Source: DATCJA01 sp963814955
GTDB lineage: Bacteria > Acidobacteriota > Vicinamibacteria > Vicinamibacterales > UBA2999
DNA: 64,000 nucleotides
NCBI GenBank assembly: GCA_963814955.1
Contig: CAWFEX010000004.1
Coordinates: 620,001-684,000, forward strand
Direction of reading: 5' to 3'
Under the pieces are notes generated by a model. It was not told the DNA's origin, did no database searches, and worked only from the letters and a program-made list of their open reading frames with translations. Numbering within the stretch: position 1 is the stretch's first letter; each line of letters opens with the position of its first letter. The position numbers and the translations under genes are program-made. Positions 8,660 through 16,787 of this stretch are shown here, piece by piece.

Positions 8660-8875
8660 ATGCAGTCAGTTTCTCTCCCGCGCCAGCCTTCTATTAGTGT
8701 CCCCATGAAATGCCCGGTCCGCGGGTGTGACGCCTCGCCTGTCGATCTTCTCGTGCGCTCCGAAACGGTCGTGACCTTTCGGTGTGTGGCGTGCCACTTC
8801 TCGTGGTCGGCACGAATCGACGGGTTGCCGCTGTTCGTGCGCCAACACCTCGACGTACTCCCCTCCGCGTATTAA
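8660..8875 (+). CDS. Zinc-ribbon mini-protein
   Basis: 71 residues. The ribbon is KCPVRGC (first pair spaced by four residues) and CVAC, 21 residues apart, then HFSWSARIDGLPLFVRQHL. The tail W-S-x3-I-x2-LP-x(about 7)-L is shared with the C terminus of the DUF4326 fusion at 2-376, indicating common ancestry. GGAAGG lies 7 bases upstream of the ATG. The 3' flank (CGTTTCTTCGCGCCGCCG) resembles the flank of the gene at 2-376 (CGTTTCCTCGCCGCCG). Function unknown. Confidence 0.65.
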   Translation: MQSVSLPRQPSISVPMKCPVRGCDASPVDLLVRSETVVTFRCVACHFSWSARIDGLPLFVRQHLDVLPSAY

Positions 8876-8990
8876 CGTTTCTTCGCGCCGCCGTCCGCTT
8901 CCGCGCGTTCGGTTTGGCTTTTGATTGGTTTGTCAAAGGCATGATTACCAAAATGCGTGTGTCTGCCCTTCGCTATGAGACCGCGCGGAC

Positions 8991-9060
8991 CGGGGTAGGG
9001 TCCCCGTTCGTCATAGCGCGCCGCACGACCCCCTCTCGAATCACCGGCCGTCTCGGCTAC
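8991..9060 (+). repeat. Dispersed repeat, copy 1
   Basis: Core CGGGGTAGGGTCCCCG (a small hairpin) followed by a segment containing GCGCGCCGCACGACCCC, TCTCGAATCACCG and TCTCGGCTA. Related copies lie at 11439-11491 and 14957-15015. Copies 1 and 2 are each followed by a short frame beginning (V/M)(S/T)VGF(K/R)PPA; in copy 1 this is a 40-codon GTG frame at 9071-9193. Confidence 0.7.
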
Positions 9061-9258
9061 CATCAACGACGTGTCCGTCGGCTTCAAACCGCCCGCGCCT
9101 GAACGACAGCCACGCCTCGAGCACGTACGCCACCTCGGTCAGATCACCCGCTGGCTCCGGCAGATTCGTGAATCGTCGATTCGCGAGACATGAGCACTCG
9201 TCGCCGCGCCACGACCATAATGGACGCACGCGGCGCGAGTCGCATGAAGGGGGTGTCT

Positions 9259-9564
9259 ATGATCGTCATTCGCAACGTGTTCCGGCTGAAGTATGGCAAG
9301 GCGCGAGAAGCCCTGCCTTTGGTAAAGGAAGGGCTGGCTATTCAGAAGAGAGCGATAACTGGTGTGGAATTCTCCACGCGCGTTCTCACGGACGTCACGG
9401 GCTCGTTCTACACGCTCGTTCTCGAGTTGACAGTACCCAACCTTGCTAGCTTTGAAAAGTACGCGCCACAACTCTTCGCCGATAAAGACTTTCAGGCGAA
9501 CCAACAAAAGATGACATCGTTGGTCGATTCCGGTTACCGCGAGATTTTCACGATTGTCGACTGA
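9259..9564 (+). CDS. Dimeric alpha/beta-barrel-type protein
   Basis: 101 residues from the ATG at 9259, chosen because AAGGGGG lies 5 bases upstream; the longer frame to 9190 is not needed. MIVIRNVFRLKYGKAREALP, then the helix LVKEGLAIQKR, strands STRVLTDVTGSFYTLVLEL, a helix ASFEKYAPQLF and a final YREIFTIVD strand give the beta-alpha-beta-beta-alpha-beta order of ferredoxin-like dimeric barrels (NIPSNAP or monooxygenase-like). Catalytic residues cannot be assigned. It is intact, whereas the related-fold gene at 9766-10060 is broken. Confidence 0.6.
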   Translation: MIVIRNVFRLKYGKAREALPLVKEGLAIQKRAITGVEFSTRVLTDVTGSFYTLVLELTVPNLASFEKYAPQLFADKDFQANQQKMTSLVDSGYREIFTIVD

Positions 9565-9765
9565 CACGTGGCCGCGCGCGCGAATCGGATCCCAGCTGTC
9601 GGCTAGGCTACCCATGGGTGTGTAAAGGGGCCAGGTTCAACAATCCCCTTCGGAATAGCCCACACTTTCGCCCCGGATTGGCGGCCGTTCTGGACCGTCG
9701 ATCCGGGGTTCATCAATCAGTTGCTTGCGGGCAAGTCTCCGCACAGGCCGCTCACGCACAGCGAA

Positions 9766-10060
9766 TTAGGCCGATACGAACGTATGCGCCTCATAGACTT
9801 CTGGCTCACCCTCGATCCCAAGCGATTTGAGGATCGGGACCAGCTTCTCTCCGAATCGGCGAAACGCGTCCGCCGACTCCCAGACGTCCACCACGCGAAA
9901 GCCGCTCTTGCCCTCTCCGGCTGCGTGAACGAGTAACCCTGCGCACCGGCCAGTCAGTCGACGACTCGACAAGCGCCTTGCCGCCGGTCACTTGTCGAAC
10001 CGACTCCTCGTAGTTCTCCCGCGTAAAGCCTGGACCCTGAAATACAGCAACGATGGCCAT
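9766..10060 (-). pseudogene. Dimeric alpha/beta-barrel protein, frameshifted
   Basis: Two minus-strand frames make one protein. The first gives MAIVAVFQGPGFTRENYEES and TGGKALVESSTDWPVRRV. The second gives AGLLVHAAGEGKSGFRVVDV, WESADAFRRFGEKLVPILKS, and ends in EVYEAHTFVSA. The switch lies at about 9935-9965. The assembled product is a normal-length small barrel protein of about 95 residues. With the shift, only the N-terminal 40 residues would be made correctly. Confidence 0.7.
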
Positions 10061-10063
10061 CAC

Positions 10064-10424
10064 GAATCTCCCGTGAGATGACGCCGGACGCCATGACCGA
10101 CGCGGTGGACGATGAGAGAGGAATCGTAATCGGCATCAGAGGATGGGTCTGTCCAAAGCAGCACATAGACTCAAAACGACGCGATAGTGCAAGAAACCTC
10201 GGCTCATGTACGACCGAGAGAATGCCATGAGTCGTAAATCCGAGCCGCACCCGGCTGTGACTTGGGTCATGTGCTCCTTTGAGGACACTTCGGCAGGTAT
10301 GTCTGTTCGCGATGGTTGAGAAGGGTTCAGTGAAACGAACCTCGTTCATTCCGAGTTGCCGCGTACGGGTCAGCGCCACTGCTGCTCACGCGCACTTACG
10401 AGCGTCTTAACCTCGGTCCACAGT
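10064..10424. other. Intergenic region, nothing recognised
   Basis: No supported gene on either strand between the two broken genes. No repeat recognised. Confidence 0.45.
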
Positions 10425-10890
10425 TCAACGTCGAACTGGATACGCCGACCCGTGAAAGTGGCTAATCTTCCAACCCTCGTTCGTCCGGGTGAACGTGAAC
10501 ATCCGTCGCTGACGGAAAAAGCCACCGTCTTGGCCGCGGGGCGGGGGAGAGGTGAAACGTCACCACCGCGGCCGTTGGGGTGATCACATCGATTCGCATG
10601 TCTTGCGGCTCAATGCGCTGATAGGGTGGCGCCATCACGCCACGAGCGCTGGCCGCTTTCTGAATATTGGCAAAGGTGATTTTCCAATATTCCTCGAATT
10701 TGGCTGCATCGTCTATACGCTGCAAGGACTCGACTGGTGATGGTTCGGTGAGCGCTGTGGTCCTGGTGGAGGAACGAACATCACCGGCCGATCGGTCCAA
10801 CAGCGGCGGAATGCCTGCCAGTCAAGATCCTGAAAAGCGCGAAGGAACGCGGTCATCGCATCGCGAACGGGTGTTTCATCTGGACCTTGT
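10425..10890 (-). pseudogene. NTF2/SnoaL-like protein with two frameshifts
   Basis: Three minus-strand frames assemble an NTF2-fold protein. The 5' part reads MTAFLRAFQDLDWQAFRRCW and DRPVMFVPPPG. The middle part reads DDAAKFEEYWKITFANIQKA, then PPYQRIEPQDMRIDVITPTA and AVVTFHLS. After a shift in the A/T homopolymer at 10516-10520 the end reads RRMFTFTRTNEGWKISHFHG, stopping at 10425. The first shift is near 10740-10760. This family (nuclear transport factor 2/DUF4440-like) makes small cone-shaped proteins of varied function. Two breaks make this copy non-functional unless the sequence has errors. Confidence 0.65.
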
Positions 10891-10940
10891 GCGGCGCGTC
10901 GAGTCGTTGAAGCGTCTATTCACGTTTTCGTCGGGACCGT

Positions 10941-11249
10941 TCAATGGATGTGAAGCCCTCGTAGTGCCGTGACAGCCCGCCTGAGCGCCCTTTGCAGGTT
11001 CGCTATCTCCTCCGCGTGTTCAACAGCCTTTCGCTCTAATGCGGCGGCCACAAGCAGCGCGGCCTGAACTGCATTCGTCAGCTCGCTGAGAACCTGATGA
11101 TCAGTAAATTCGATGTTTGTCGTGAGAGCACAGGCGTCACAGCGGACTGTGAGGACCAATGCGTGTGACACCTGTTGAATCCACACGTCTGAACGGCCGC
11201 ACCGTTGGCAGGCACGAGGTTGGTCCTGCGGGTTCATGTTTCTGCGCAT
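10941..11249 (-). CDS. Zinc-ribbon protein with C-terminal coiled coil
   Basis: 102 residues. CQRC (14-17) and CDAC (37-40) form a zinc ribbon. Residues about 55-98 form one long amphipathic helix (LSELTNAVQAALLVAAALER to NLQRALRRAVTALRG), probably a coiled coil for self-association. The start may be Met1 or Met5 (11237); no strong ribosome binding site is seen. It is the longest intact member of the zinc-ribbon set and the only one with an obvious oligomerisation helix. Function unknown. Confidence 0.55.
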   Translation of the reverse strand: MRRNMNPQDQPRACQRCGRSDVWIQQVSHALVLTVRCDACALTTNIEFTDHQVLSELTNAVQAALLVAAALERKAVEHAEEIANLQRALRRAVTALRGLHIH

Positions 11250-11825
11250 CAGATGGTTCGCAATGCGTCGGCCAGTCTGATGAGTTCCATTCCTCAGGCG
11301 TTGCGGCCGTGGGCTCGTGGCAGAACGTCCTCAGACGGAACACAGGCGGCCAGATTTGAAGTTACAGATTCGTTGGACGGCGTGGTGCAGTAGATACCTT
11401 CACCCGCGAGACGAACGAGACGCCATCGGGCTGTGACTCGGGGTAGGGTCCCCGTTTCGCATTGCGCGCCGCACGACCCCCTCTCGAATCAGCGACCATG
11501 ACCGTCGGCTTCCGTCCTCCTGCAGGCTGGAGCAACCGTTAAGGTAGCGCGCGTTTCACCGTGCTCCGGTTGCATGTCCTGATCAAGAAATCAGCTCTGG
11601 TCGCGAATTCAGATGCAACAATGGCCGGCGCGAACCTTACGGACGATTCCCGTTCAGCCGTGCCTCACGCCGTCGTGCGGGCGGCCGAGCTGTCCACTCA
11701 GCCGAATTTCAAGGCGCCAATACTCGATTAGTCGTCATCGCAGCACCTAAGTTGGTGCCGCTCCGCATCGCGCGCGCCTGGCGCGGGACTTGCCTTCTCT
11801 ATCGACGTTCCGACGCATACAGAAC
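11250..11825. other. Intergenic region holding dispersed repeat copy 2
   Basis: About 575 bases with no supported gene other than the repeat listed separately and a 14-codon frame just after it (ATG at 11498, encoding MTVGFRPPAG and a few more residues) that matches the frame following repeat copy 1. Confidence 0.45.
11439..11491 (+). repeat. Dispersed repeat, copy 2
   Basis: CGGGGTAGGGTCCCCG is identical to copy 1, followed by an ATTGCGCGCCGCACGACCCC segment and CTCTCGAATCA. Divergence starts at about 11490. Confidence 0.7.
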
Positions 11826-12030
11826 ATGAGTAAGCCGACAACGCGCGGCGGTTCGCCGTCGCCTGTTCAGCCGACGTGTCCTAAGTGTGGTTCCGATGCG
11901 ATCCACACGATTGACATTCCGTGGGGGTACTGGAGCTGAGTACCTCTCGTGCGACCAGTGCCAATACCTGTGGCCTATCGCCCGCGGATCGAAGCATTTC
12001 GGGCCCGTCACACGACCACCGTTGATCATG
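11826..12030 (+). pseudogene. Zinc-ribbon mini-protein broken by a one-base shift
   Basis: The ATG frame gives MSKPTTRGGSPSPVQP and the first pair CPKC, then stops at TGA 11937. The next frame contains GGTGAEYLSCDQCQYLW, the second pair of a zinc ribbon. A one-base change in the G5 run at about 11922-11926 restores a single ribbon. The second frame then stays open into the AAA-like gene at 12028 with no stop, so an ancestral fusion cannot be excluded. Confidence 0.6.
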
Positions 12031-12450
12031 GAAGAGATAACCCTGCCGCAGCGTCCGGCTCCGCGCGGCGCGCTCACGCCGTCGTTGACGCCTGAGGAAT
12101 GGGACTGTGTAACGAATAGTCGGCTGAACGCATTGCTGATCGGGCCGAAACATGTAACCGGCCGGCTTGTCTGCTCAGTGCGATCGCACCTCGCCCATCC
12201 GATCATTCGGGTGTTTCCGCACAGGCCACTGGTGCTTCCGCGGGCGGATCAGGTGGGCACGATCATTTTGGAGGACGTCGCCCGCTTGGACATGGCTGCT
12301 CAGAGGTATGTGCTCGAATGGCTCGAGGGCGCAGTGCCACGCACCCGAATGATTGGGACATCGACCGTTCCCTTACTACCGATGGTGGCGGCAGGGATCT
12401 TTGACGGAGCGCTGTATTACCGTTTGAACCTGGTGTATGTGCGCTGCTGA
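12028..12450 (+). CDS. Sigma54-activator-like AAA fragment lacking Walker A
   Basis: 140 residues from ATG 12028. It resembles the central and C-terminal parts of a sigma54-dependent activator AAA domain: GTIILEDVARLDMAAQRYVL corresponds to the Walker B region (G-T-L/I-x-L-D/E-E/D), TRMIGTSTVPLLPMV to the sensor I region, and ALYYRLNLVYV to the DLYYRLN motif. There is no P-loop and no GAFTGA loop, so it should not hydrolyse ATP or remodel sigma54 holoenzyme itself. It may act as a non-catalytic partner or be a stable relic; the frame is intact. Confidence 0.5.
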   Translation: MEEITLPQRPAPRGALTPSLTPEEWDCVTNSRLNALLIGPKHVTGRLVCSVRSHLAHPIIRVFPHRPLVLPRADQVGTIILEDVARLDMAAQRYVLEWLEGAVPRTRMIGTSTVPLLPMVAAGIFDGALYYRLNLVYVRC

Positions 12451-12787
12451 TATATACGATGAACGGGCGAGCTACACTTGATATAGGCCGCCGCATCACC
12501 CCTAGTACATGCGCGGCGAGATTGAACGCGTTTGTCCCGCTCTCGATCTACGCTGGCGGGCTTGGAGAGCCCCTCGCGCCGGGCGACGAGCTGCACTGCC
12601 GGAATCACATCCAGTCGTTGTAACCAACTCGGAGGGCACTCGGTACACGCGCCGCATAATGTTTTAGGAATACCGTGGCCCTCGGTACCGCGCCGGCCAG
12701 CTCGGCATGTCGAGTCGTTCCCAACTGCCGCCGTCAGTGCGCCTCGAATGAATGTGACCCTGTCGGTCTGCAAATCGTCCTCTGGTC
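12451..12787. other. Intergenic region, nothing recognised
   Basis: About 335 bases without a supported gene or repeat. Confidence 0.4.
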
Positions 12788-12988
12788 ATGCCGGAGGTGG
12801 CTTGCCCGTATTGCGGGAGATCTGGGAGTGTCCGCTCCAAACGCGTCGTTTCAACCAGGGGTGAGGCGTTCATCAAGTCGCGGTGCGCGGAGTGCTGGCA
12901 AGAGTGGAAGGTCAGCGATGGGATCGAACGCCGGAAAGATCCTACCGATCGCCTAAAAGACATCGCCAAAGCCTGCGACAACGACTAG
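12788..12988 (+). CDS. Zinc-ribbon mini-protein
   Basis: 66 residues: CPYC (6-9) and CAEC (33-36) form the ribbon, followed by WQEWKVSDGIERRKDP and a charged helix ending KACDND. The VRSKRVVSTRGEAFIKSRC stretch between the pairs matches the spacing of the other ribbons in the block. No ribosome binding site is evident upstream. It is followed directly by a broken ribbon (12991-13148). Function unknown. Confidence 0.55.
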   Translation: MPEVACPYCGRSGSVRSKRVVSTRGEAFIKSRCAECWQEWKVSDGIERRKDPTDRLKDIAKACDND

Positions 12989-12990
12989 GT

Positions 12991-13148
12991 CCGCCGCGGT
13001 CGCGAACTCACCGATCAGCGCCTCACGCGCCCGATCCACGCCCCACAAAGGTGTGTCCTCATTGCCGCAGCGACGTAGTGGTGTGGCTGTCGCAATGCGC
13101 CGCCTCGATCACGAACGCGATTCGTACCGCTGCAAGCATGGCGGGTGA
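12991..13148 (+). pseudogene. Decayed zinc-ribbon gene
   Basis: One frame gives RPTKVCPHCRSDVVVWLSQ with the first cysteine pair. About one base later in another frame comes RLDHERDSYRCKHGG and a stop at 13146. The second pair has decayed from CxxC to CKHG. It has no clear start. Frameshift plus loss of a zinc ligand indicates a dead copy next to the intact one. Confidence 0.45.
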
Positions 13149-13330
13149 GGCTCGTAATCAACGCATGCCTGATGAGGTTGCGATTCTGAGGCCGAACGAA
13201 CAAGGACGTCCGTGTCGTCGAGCGGGACGTACTCGAGCCATCCTTCCCATTCGCCGTCGGGCCTCGGGTCGCCCACGACACTCACGTAGAACGCTCGCCC
13301 GCATACAGGGTGCGTTTCACCGTGGCGTCC
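13109..13330 (-). pseudogene. Remnant of a small conserved protein
   Basis: The minus strand encodes GRAFYVSVVGDPRPDGEWEG and WLEYVPLDDTDVLVRSASES, which fits a short family with a WEGWIEF-like core seen as tiny stand-alone genes in related genomes (from recall). The downstream part is unrelated and no clean start exists, so I treat it as a remnant. It overlaps the decayed zinc ribbon on the opposite strand. Confidence 0.3.
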
Positions 13331-13392
13331 CTGCGACAGCGGATCCACTGCTTGCCCGCCTGGTGGCGCGCCGAGCCGATCCGGCTGCGGTG

Positions 13393-13614
13393 ATGCGCGC
13401 GACTGTTGAACTCCCTGACCCATTTCAGTTGTTTGAGCTCGGTTCTGAAAGAATGCGCGCACGTCTGAGTGCGTTGCCCCGTTCCATACTGTTGGAAATC
13501 GTCACTGCGTTCGAGCTGAATCCCGCGGGAAAGAGTCTGGCATGGCTCAGCGATCGTCAGCTGGTCACCTTCATCGTCACGGCCACTGAAGTCCAACTTC
13601 GTCAAGGACGGTGA
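13393..13614 (+). CDS. Short hypothetical helical protein
   Basis: 73 residues from ATG 13393. MRATVELPDPFQLFELGSER is followed by two regular helices (RMRARLSALPRSILLEIVTAFELN and LSDRQLVTFIVTATEVQLRQ). The even residue pattern suggests a real domain, and the ATG cleanly precedes it. No domain recognised, and no strong ribosome binding site. The same frame is open far upstream through the decayed ribbon, which may be chance in GC-rich DNA. Confidence 0.4.
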   Translation: MRATVELPDPFQLFELGSERMRARLSALPRSILLEIVTAFELNPAGKSLAWLSDRQLVTFIVTATEVQLRQGR

Positions 13615-13852
13615 GCTACGTGAAGAACGACGCTGTCGCGCGGCCAGGCAGAACGATCCTCACAGTGTCGGCCGCGATAAATTGCGGTCGTCCTACGAGC
13701 CGTTAGATGGCTCAGAGTCAGTGCGGATTGCGCGATCCAGAATCAGCGAAATTGTAGTAGCTCACCAAGTCCTTGCGAGGCTCGTTCAGGAAAATGGATA
13801 CCGACGCGACGTCCTTGCCGCATGCCTACGACATCCTCAGAGTCGACTGCGG

Positions 13853-14065
13853 TCAGTCGTCTGTGCGATAGACGACGACGAACCCGAGTGCCACCCAACT
13901 CGGGGGACTGCCTTGCCGACGCTCCGTGGGCCTTGCGTCGCCTGTCGCTGGCATGGGACGATCAACGCGCCGCCGATCCCACACCACTGGCACGCGGCTG
14001 CCGAACAGCTTGGACAGCCCGTCGTAGTCTTGCATCTTGCCGCGCTTCACGATGATGTAGTGCAA
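13853..14065 (-). CDS. Short hypothetical protein with Arg-rich centre
   Basis: About 70 residues: LHYIIVKRGKMQDYDGLSKL, FGSRVPVVWDRRRVDR, an Arg-rich stretch (DARPTERRQG), and a final SWVALGFVVVYRTDD strand. The layout (strand, helix, DRRR..DRR..ERR linker, W..LGFVVV strand) matches a class of tiny proteins I recall from Vicinamibacteria, hence real. The best start is TTG at 14065, in the triplet before HYIIV; an upstream extension to 14257 looks non-coding. Function unknown. Confidence 0.4.
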   Translation of the reverse strand: MHYIIVKRGKMQDYDGLSKLFGSRVPVVWDRRRVDRPMPATGDARPTERRQGSPPSWVALGFVVVYRTDD

Positions 14066-14556
14066 TGTGGCGCTCCAACTCGGCCGATGACACGAGCACC
14101 CGCGCCGGTTGACGTGCCGGTACCGAGTGGCGCGTAGTCGGCGCCGCTGCCTCGAACGTTGATGGTGTTCGCGGTGCGGCGAATTGATGATCGAATTAGC
14201 CGATCGCTGCGTCGCCCGAAGGTCGACGGCGCGACTGACTCGGGTGGTTGGAGGCATCCTTCGTTAGCGCGCCGTGTCGATACCAGGACATAAGTTACGC
14301 CCGCGCGAGGGCGAAATAGACGTCCGCCCGTGTGACGGGACTCTGGCCCCACGGCTTTGATGAGGCTGCGCGTGATTATCCCACTGCCGGTATCCGCAAC
14401 AGAGATTTGAGACGCCGTCGTTGGTGGCAACACGCTCAAGGTCGCGGCGGCGGTCCTCGTGGCCGTGCTCACGATGACAGGCACGACCTCCGCCCAAGGG
14501 AAAAGGACGGGGTCACGCGTTTCGACGTTCCGCCCCGCCAAACGGCGGCGCCCCGA
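14066..14556. other. Intergenic region with a possible signal-peptide remnant
   Basis: No intact gene. At about 14428-14508 (plus) one frame reads GNTLKVAAAVLVAVLTMTG and TTSAQGKR, resembling a signal peptide without a start, which may be the 5' end of another lost gene. Confidence 0.3.
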
Positions 14557-14956
14557 ATGGGAGACCTTCCGGCGCGCGTTCGCAGTTATGGGGAAAAGGT
14601 GGAGCGCGACCGCAAGGAGCTGCTCGCTAACGAACAGGCATCGAGGCGGGAAGTCGAAGCGGCCAACCGAGCTAAGACGTGTTTCTGGCCACGCTCAGCC
14701 ATGAGATGCGCACGCCGCTGAACGCCATCGTCGGATGGCTCAGCATCCTGCGCCACGAAGACGCCGAAACCCGGCATTTTCGGGAGGGGCTCAAGCTCAT
14801 CAAGCCCAACACCCATGCGCAGGTCCAGCTGATCGATGATGTACTGGACGTGTCGCGAATCGTCTCCGGCAAACTGCGGGTGGACATCCATCCTTGCGAG
14901 TTGACCGACGTGATCAACGTGGGCGTCAACGTGATGCGCCCGGCGGCGGAGGCCCG
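14557..14956 (+). pseudogene. Histidine kinase dimerisation-domain remnant
   Basis: The first frame encodes a linker coil (KVERDRKELLANEQASRREV, then EAANRAKT). After a one-base shift at about 14678 the second encodes the HisKA H box LATLSHEMRTPLNAIVGW with the phospho-acceptor His, then QVQLIDDVLDVSRIVSGKLR and a segment ending VMRPAAEAR. Homology stops at 14956, where dispersed repeat copy 3 begins; the whole ATPase domain is missing. Not the other half of the 6652-7229 remnant, whose preceding linker differs in type. Confidence 0.75.
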
Positions 14957-15015
14957 GCCCCCGTTTCGTATTGCGCGCCGCACGACCCCTTCTGAATCAC
15001 CGATCTTCTCGGCTA
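14957..15015 (+). repeat. Dispersed repeat, copy 3
   Basis: CCCCCGTTTCGTATTGCGCG, CCGCACGACCCCTTCTGAAT and TTCTCGGCTA parallel copies 1 and 2; the leading GGGGTAGGG half of the hairpin is absent. It abuts the broken end of the histidine kinase remnant. Confidence 0.65.
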
Positions 15016-15178
15016 ACAGCGCGGGCGTGATACCGTTTGGCATAATCTGTGGCGCGACAGATCGGCCTATTGTCGGGTCCGAAAGAACCATGACGAGGAT
15101 TACCGGCCGGAAGACTTCGGCTCGCGAATCTCTGGGCATTGGGGATCGAAGCCGAATTGAGAACTTTGGGAGGCGACG

Positions 15179-15382
15179 ATGACGGGAACGATTCGAACGT
15201 TACGAGTTGATAAGGGATTTGGGTTCATCAAGGACGATGCGGGGAAGGAATACTTCTTCCACCAGAGCGCCGTCTACGGGGAGGGCCTCGACAATTTGCG
15301 TGAGGGCGACAGCGTCGAGTTCGACATCGGCGAAGGGCCGAAGGGTCCTCGGGCCGAGAACGTGCGGCGCACCTCCACCTAG
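15179..15382 (+). CDS. Cold-shock domain protein
   Basis: 67 residues, one complete cold-shock domain: MTGTIRTLRVDKGFGFIKDD carries RNP1 (KGFGFI) and EYFFHQSAV carries RNP2 (FFH). GEGLDNLREGDSVEFDIGEG and GPRAENVR complete the OB fold. GGGAGG lies 5 bases before the ATG. These proteins bind single-stranded RNA or DNA and melt RNA structure. It is one of the few clearly intact, well-translated genes in the accessory block. Confidence 0.9.
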   Translation: MTGTIRTLRVDKGFGFIKDDAGKEYFFHQSAVYGEGLDNLREGDSVEFDIGEGPKGPRAENVRRTST

Positions 15383-15703
15383 AGCGGGCTGACGGACAAC
15401 ACGAGTCCTCGATAAAGCCGCACTAACGACTGACTGCGTGTGGCGCTTCGCTCGTTATTTAGCGATCCATTTCGCCAACGGCGCGCTCATTGACAATGCA
15501 GCACTGACCCGCAGGCGCCTGAGCTCTTGATCTACGAGCAACGAGGCGGACGGTTGCGCCCTTCAACGGGCGGAGGAAAGCGCGCGGCGTCAGCCTATTC
15601 ATCGCGCTCGACGTCACGAAGCATCAACGCGGTTGCGGATGACGGATGATGCGAGCGCGCATGTCCTCGTTCACGGAACGACTCTCGCTAACCGGTAAGA
15701 AGC
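15383..15703. other. Intergenic region, nothing recognised
   Basis: About 320 bases without a supported gene, repeat or RNA. Confidence 0.4.
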
Positions 15704-15937
15704 TCACTGCGGTGTTGTCATCCAGCGGCCGCAGTCAGCCGCACAGGCGTGTGGATGCGCGTCCTGCACTAGGTCGTCGCAGACTGTCTTCGCTTCCTCG
15801 AGTGCGCCTTGGAACCTATCTTGGTGTAAAGGCGCAGAGTTGACGGTCACCTGCAAGTTGAAGCTGCCGTTCATCCAATTCACCACATCGCCGATCGCTT
15901 TTCCGTTATCGTGCCGGCGGCGCCATACCTCTGCCAT
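15704..15937 (-). CDS. Short protein with C-terminal Cys/His cluster (paralogue A)
   Basis: 77 residues from MAEVWRRRHDNGKAIGDV. Strand pattern NGSFNLQVTVNSAPLHQDRF, then a helix ALEEAKTVCDDLVQDAH ending in HACAADCGRW, a possible metal site (H-x-C-x3-C-x2-W). The gene at 16139-16417 shares the WRR.H...G start and the C-x3-C-x2-W end. A longer frame to 16024 exists, but the conserved-looking part begins at MAEVW. Function unknown. Confidence 0.45.
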   Translation of the reverse strand: MAEVWRRRHDNGKAIGDVVNWMNGSFNLQVTVNSAPLHQDRFQGALEEAKTVCDDLVQDAHPHACAADCGRWMTTPQ

Positions 15938-16138
15938 CGTCGTCTTTGTTATTTCTCGGTCGGTTGAGATCAAATCGACAATGGTGAGAGTTCCTCCACC
16001 CCGTTTTTGGACAAGATGTGACACTGACGCACAAAGGCCGCCTCCTCTTGCGCGCTCTCTCCAAGCGCTTCAATGCCGACAATCAGAACAGGCCCGAACC
16101 GGCCATCGCCCAGGTGCTCAAGTCCAAGATTGGAGTTC

Positions 16139-16417
16139 CTACTCGCGTCGCCAGAGCGTGCACGCTGATGTGCAGATATGGCCGCGGCGCTCTGCCGCGC
16201 AATCGACTTCTAAGAACGCATCCTCCAGGACGGTGCATTCGCGGGGTACGCCCCCGCGCACACCGTAGCCGACTGGGACGAGATCGACTGCAATGAAAAC
16301 TGTCTTGCGTTCCTCGACGACGCCCTCTGATCCGTCATAGTGGTGGCGCCGCCACTTGGGAGGCTTTGGTCCGTTGGAGAGCTGACGCAGCCATTTGGGA
16401 AGCCTCATCGCGGTCAC
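16139..16417 (-). CDS. Short protein with C-terminal Cys cluster (paralogue B)
   Basis: 92 residues: KWRRHHYDGSEGVV matches the WRR(R/H)H start of paralogue A, and the C-terminal GHICTSACTLWRRE matches its H-x-C-x3-C-x2-W end. The middle (VFIAVDLVPVGYGVRGG) matches less well and a pair of compensating frameshifts there is possible. The N-terminal MRLPKWLRQLSNGPKPP looks like an addition. The two genes are about 200 bases apart, so a tandem duplication is likely. Confidence 0.35.
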   Translation of the reverse strand: MTAMRLPKWLRQLSNGPKPPKWRRHHYDGSEGVVEERKTVFIAVDLVPVGYGVRGGVPRECTVLEDAFLEVDCAAERRGHICTSACTLWRRE

Positions 16418-16787
16418 TCTCCAGCCGACTGGCGGTCGGGTACTCCCTGATCGGAGGGGCCGAGCCTACTTAAGGCCCTCGGTTTCTCACCGTCAGACCA
16501 CGGGTTACCGTTCCGCCAAGTGGCACTTATCCAGCCTGCGCTCGTCCGGGAGGCGAGATCCGTGCTTTGGTCTGATGGACGCGCGCCGCGGGAAACGTCC
16601 CGCGGATCTGATATACGGCCGTAGCCGTTCGCAGAAACGCGTCGCATGCACTTGTCCGGACACTGTGTGACAGTGCCGGACTGGAGGGCTGAATCATCGC
16701 CGGCGGCGAGTAACTCTTGTGCGGTTAGACAGACTTAAAAAAGGGAAATGCGGACCAATACGGCTGTGCTAGCATCGCGATCGCTGC
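16418..16787. other. Intergenic region, nothing recognised
   Basis: About 370 bases without a supported gene or repeat. Confidence 0.4.

Noticed and set aside
6652..14956. The two kinase fragments as halves of one gene split by the block
   Set aside because: The linker before the ATPase remnant and the segment after the HisKA remnant are of different kinase types, so they come from two genes.
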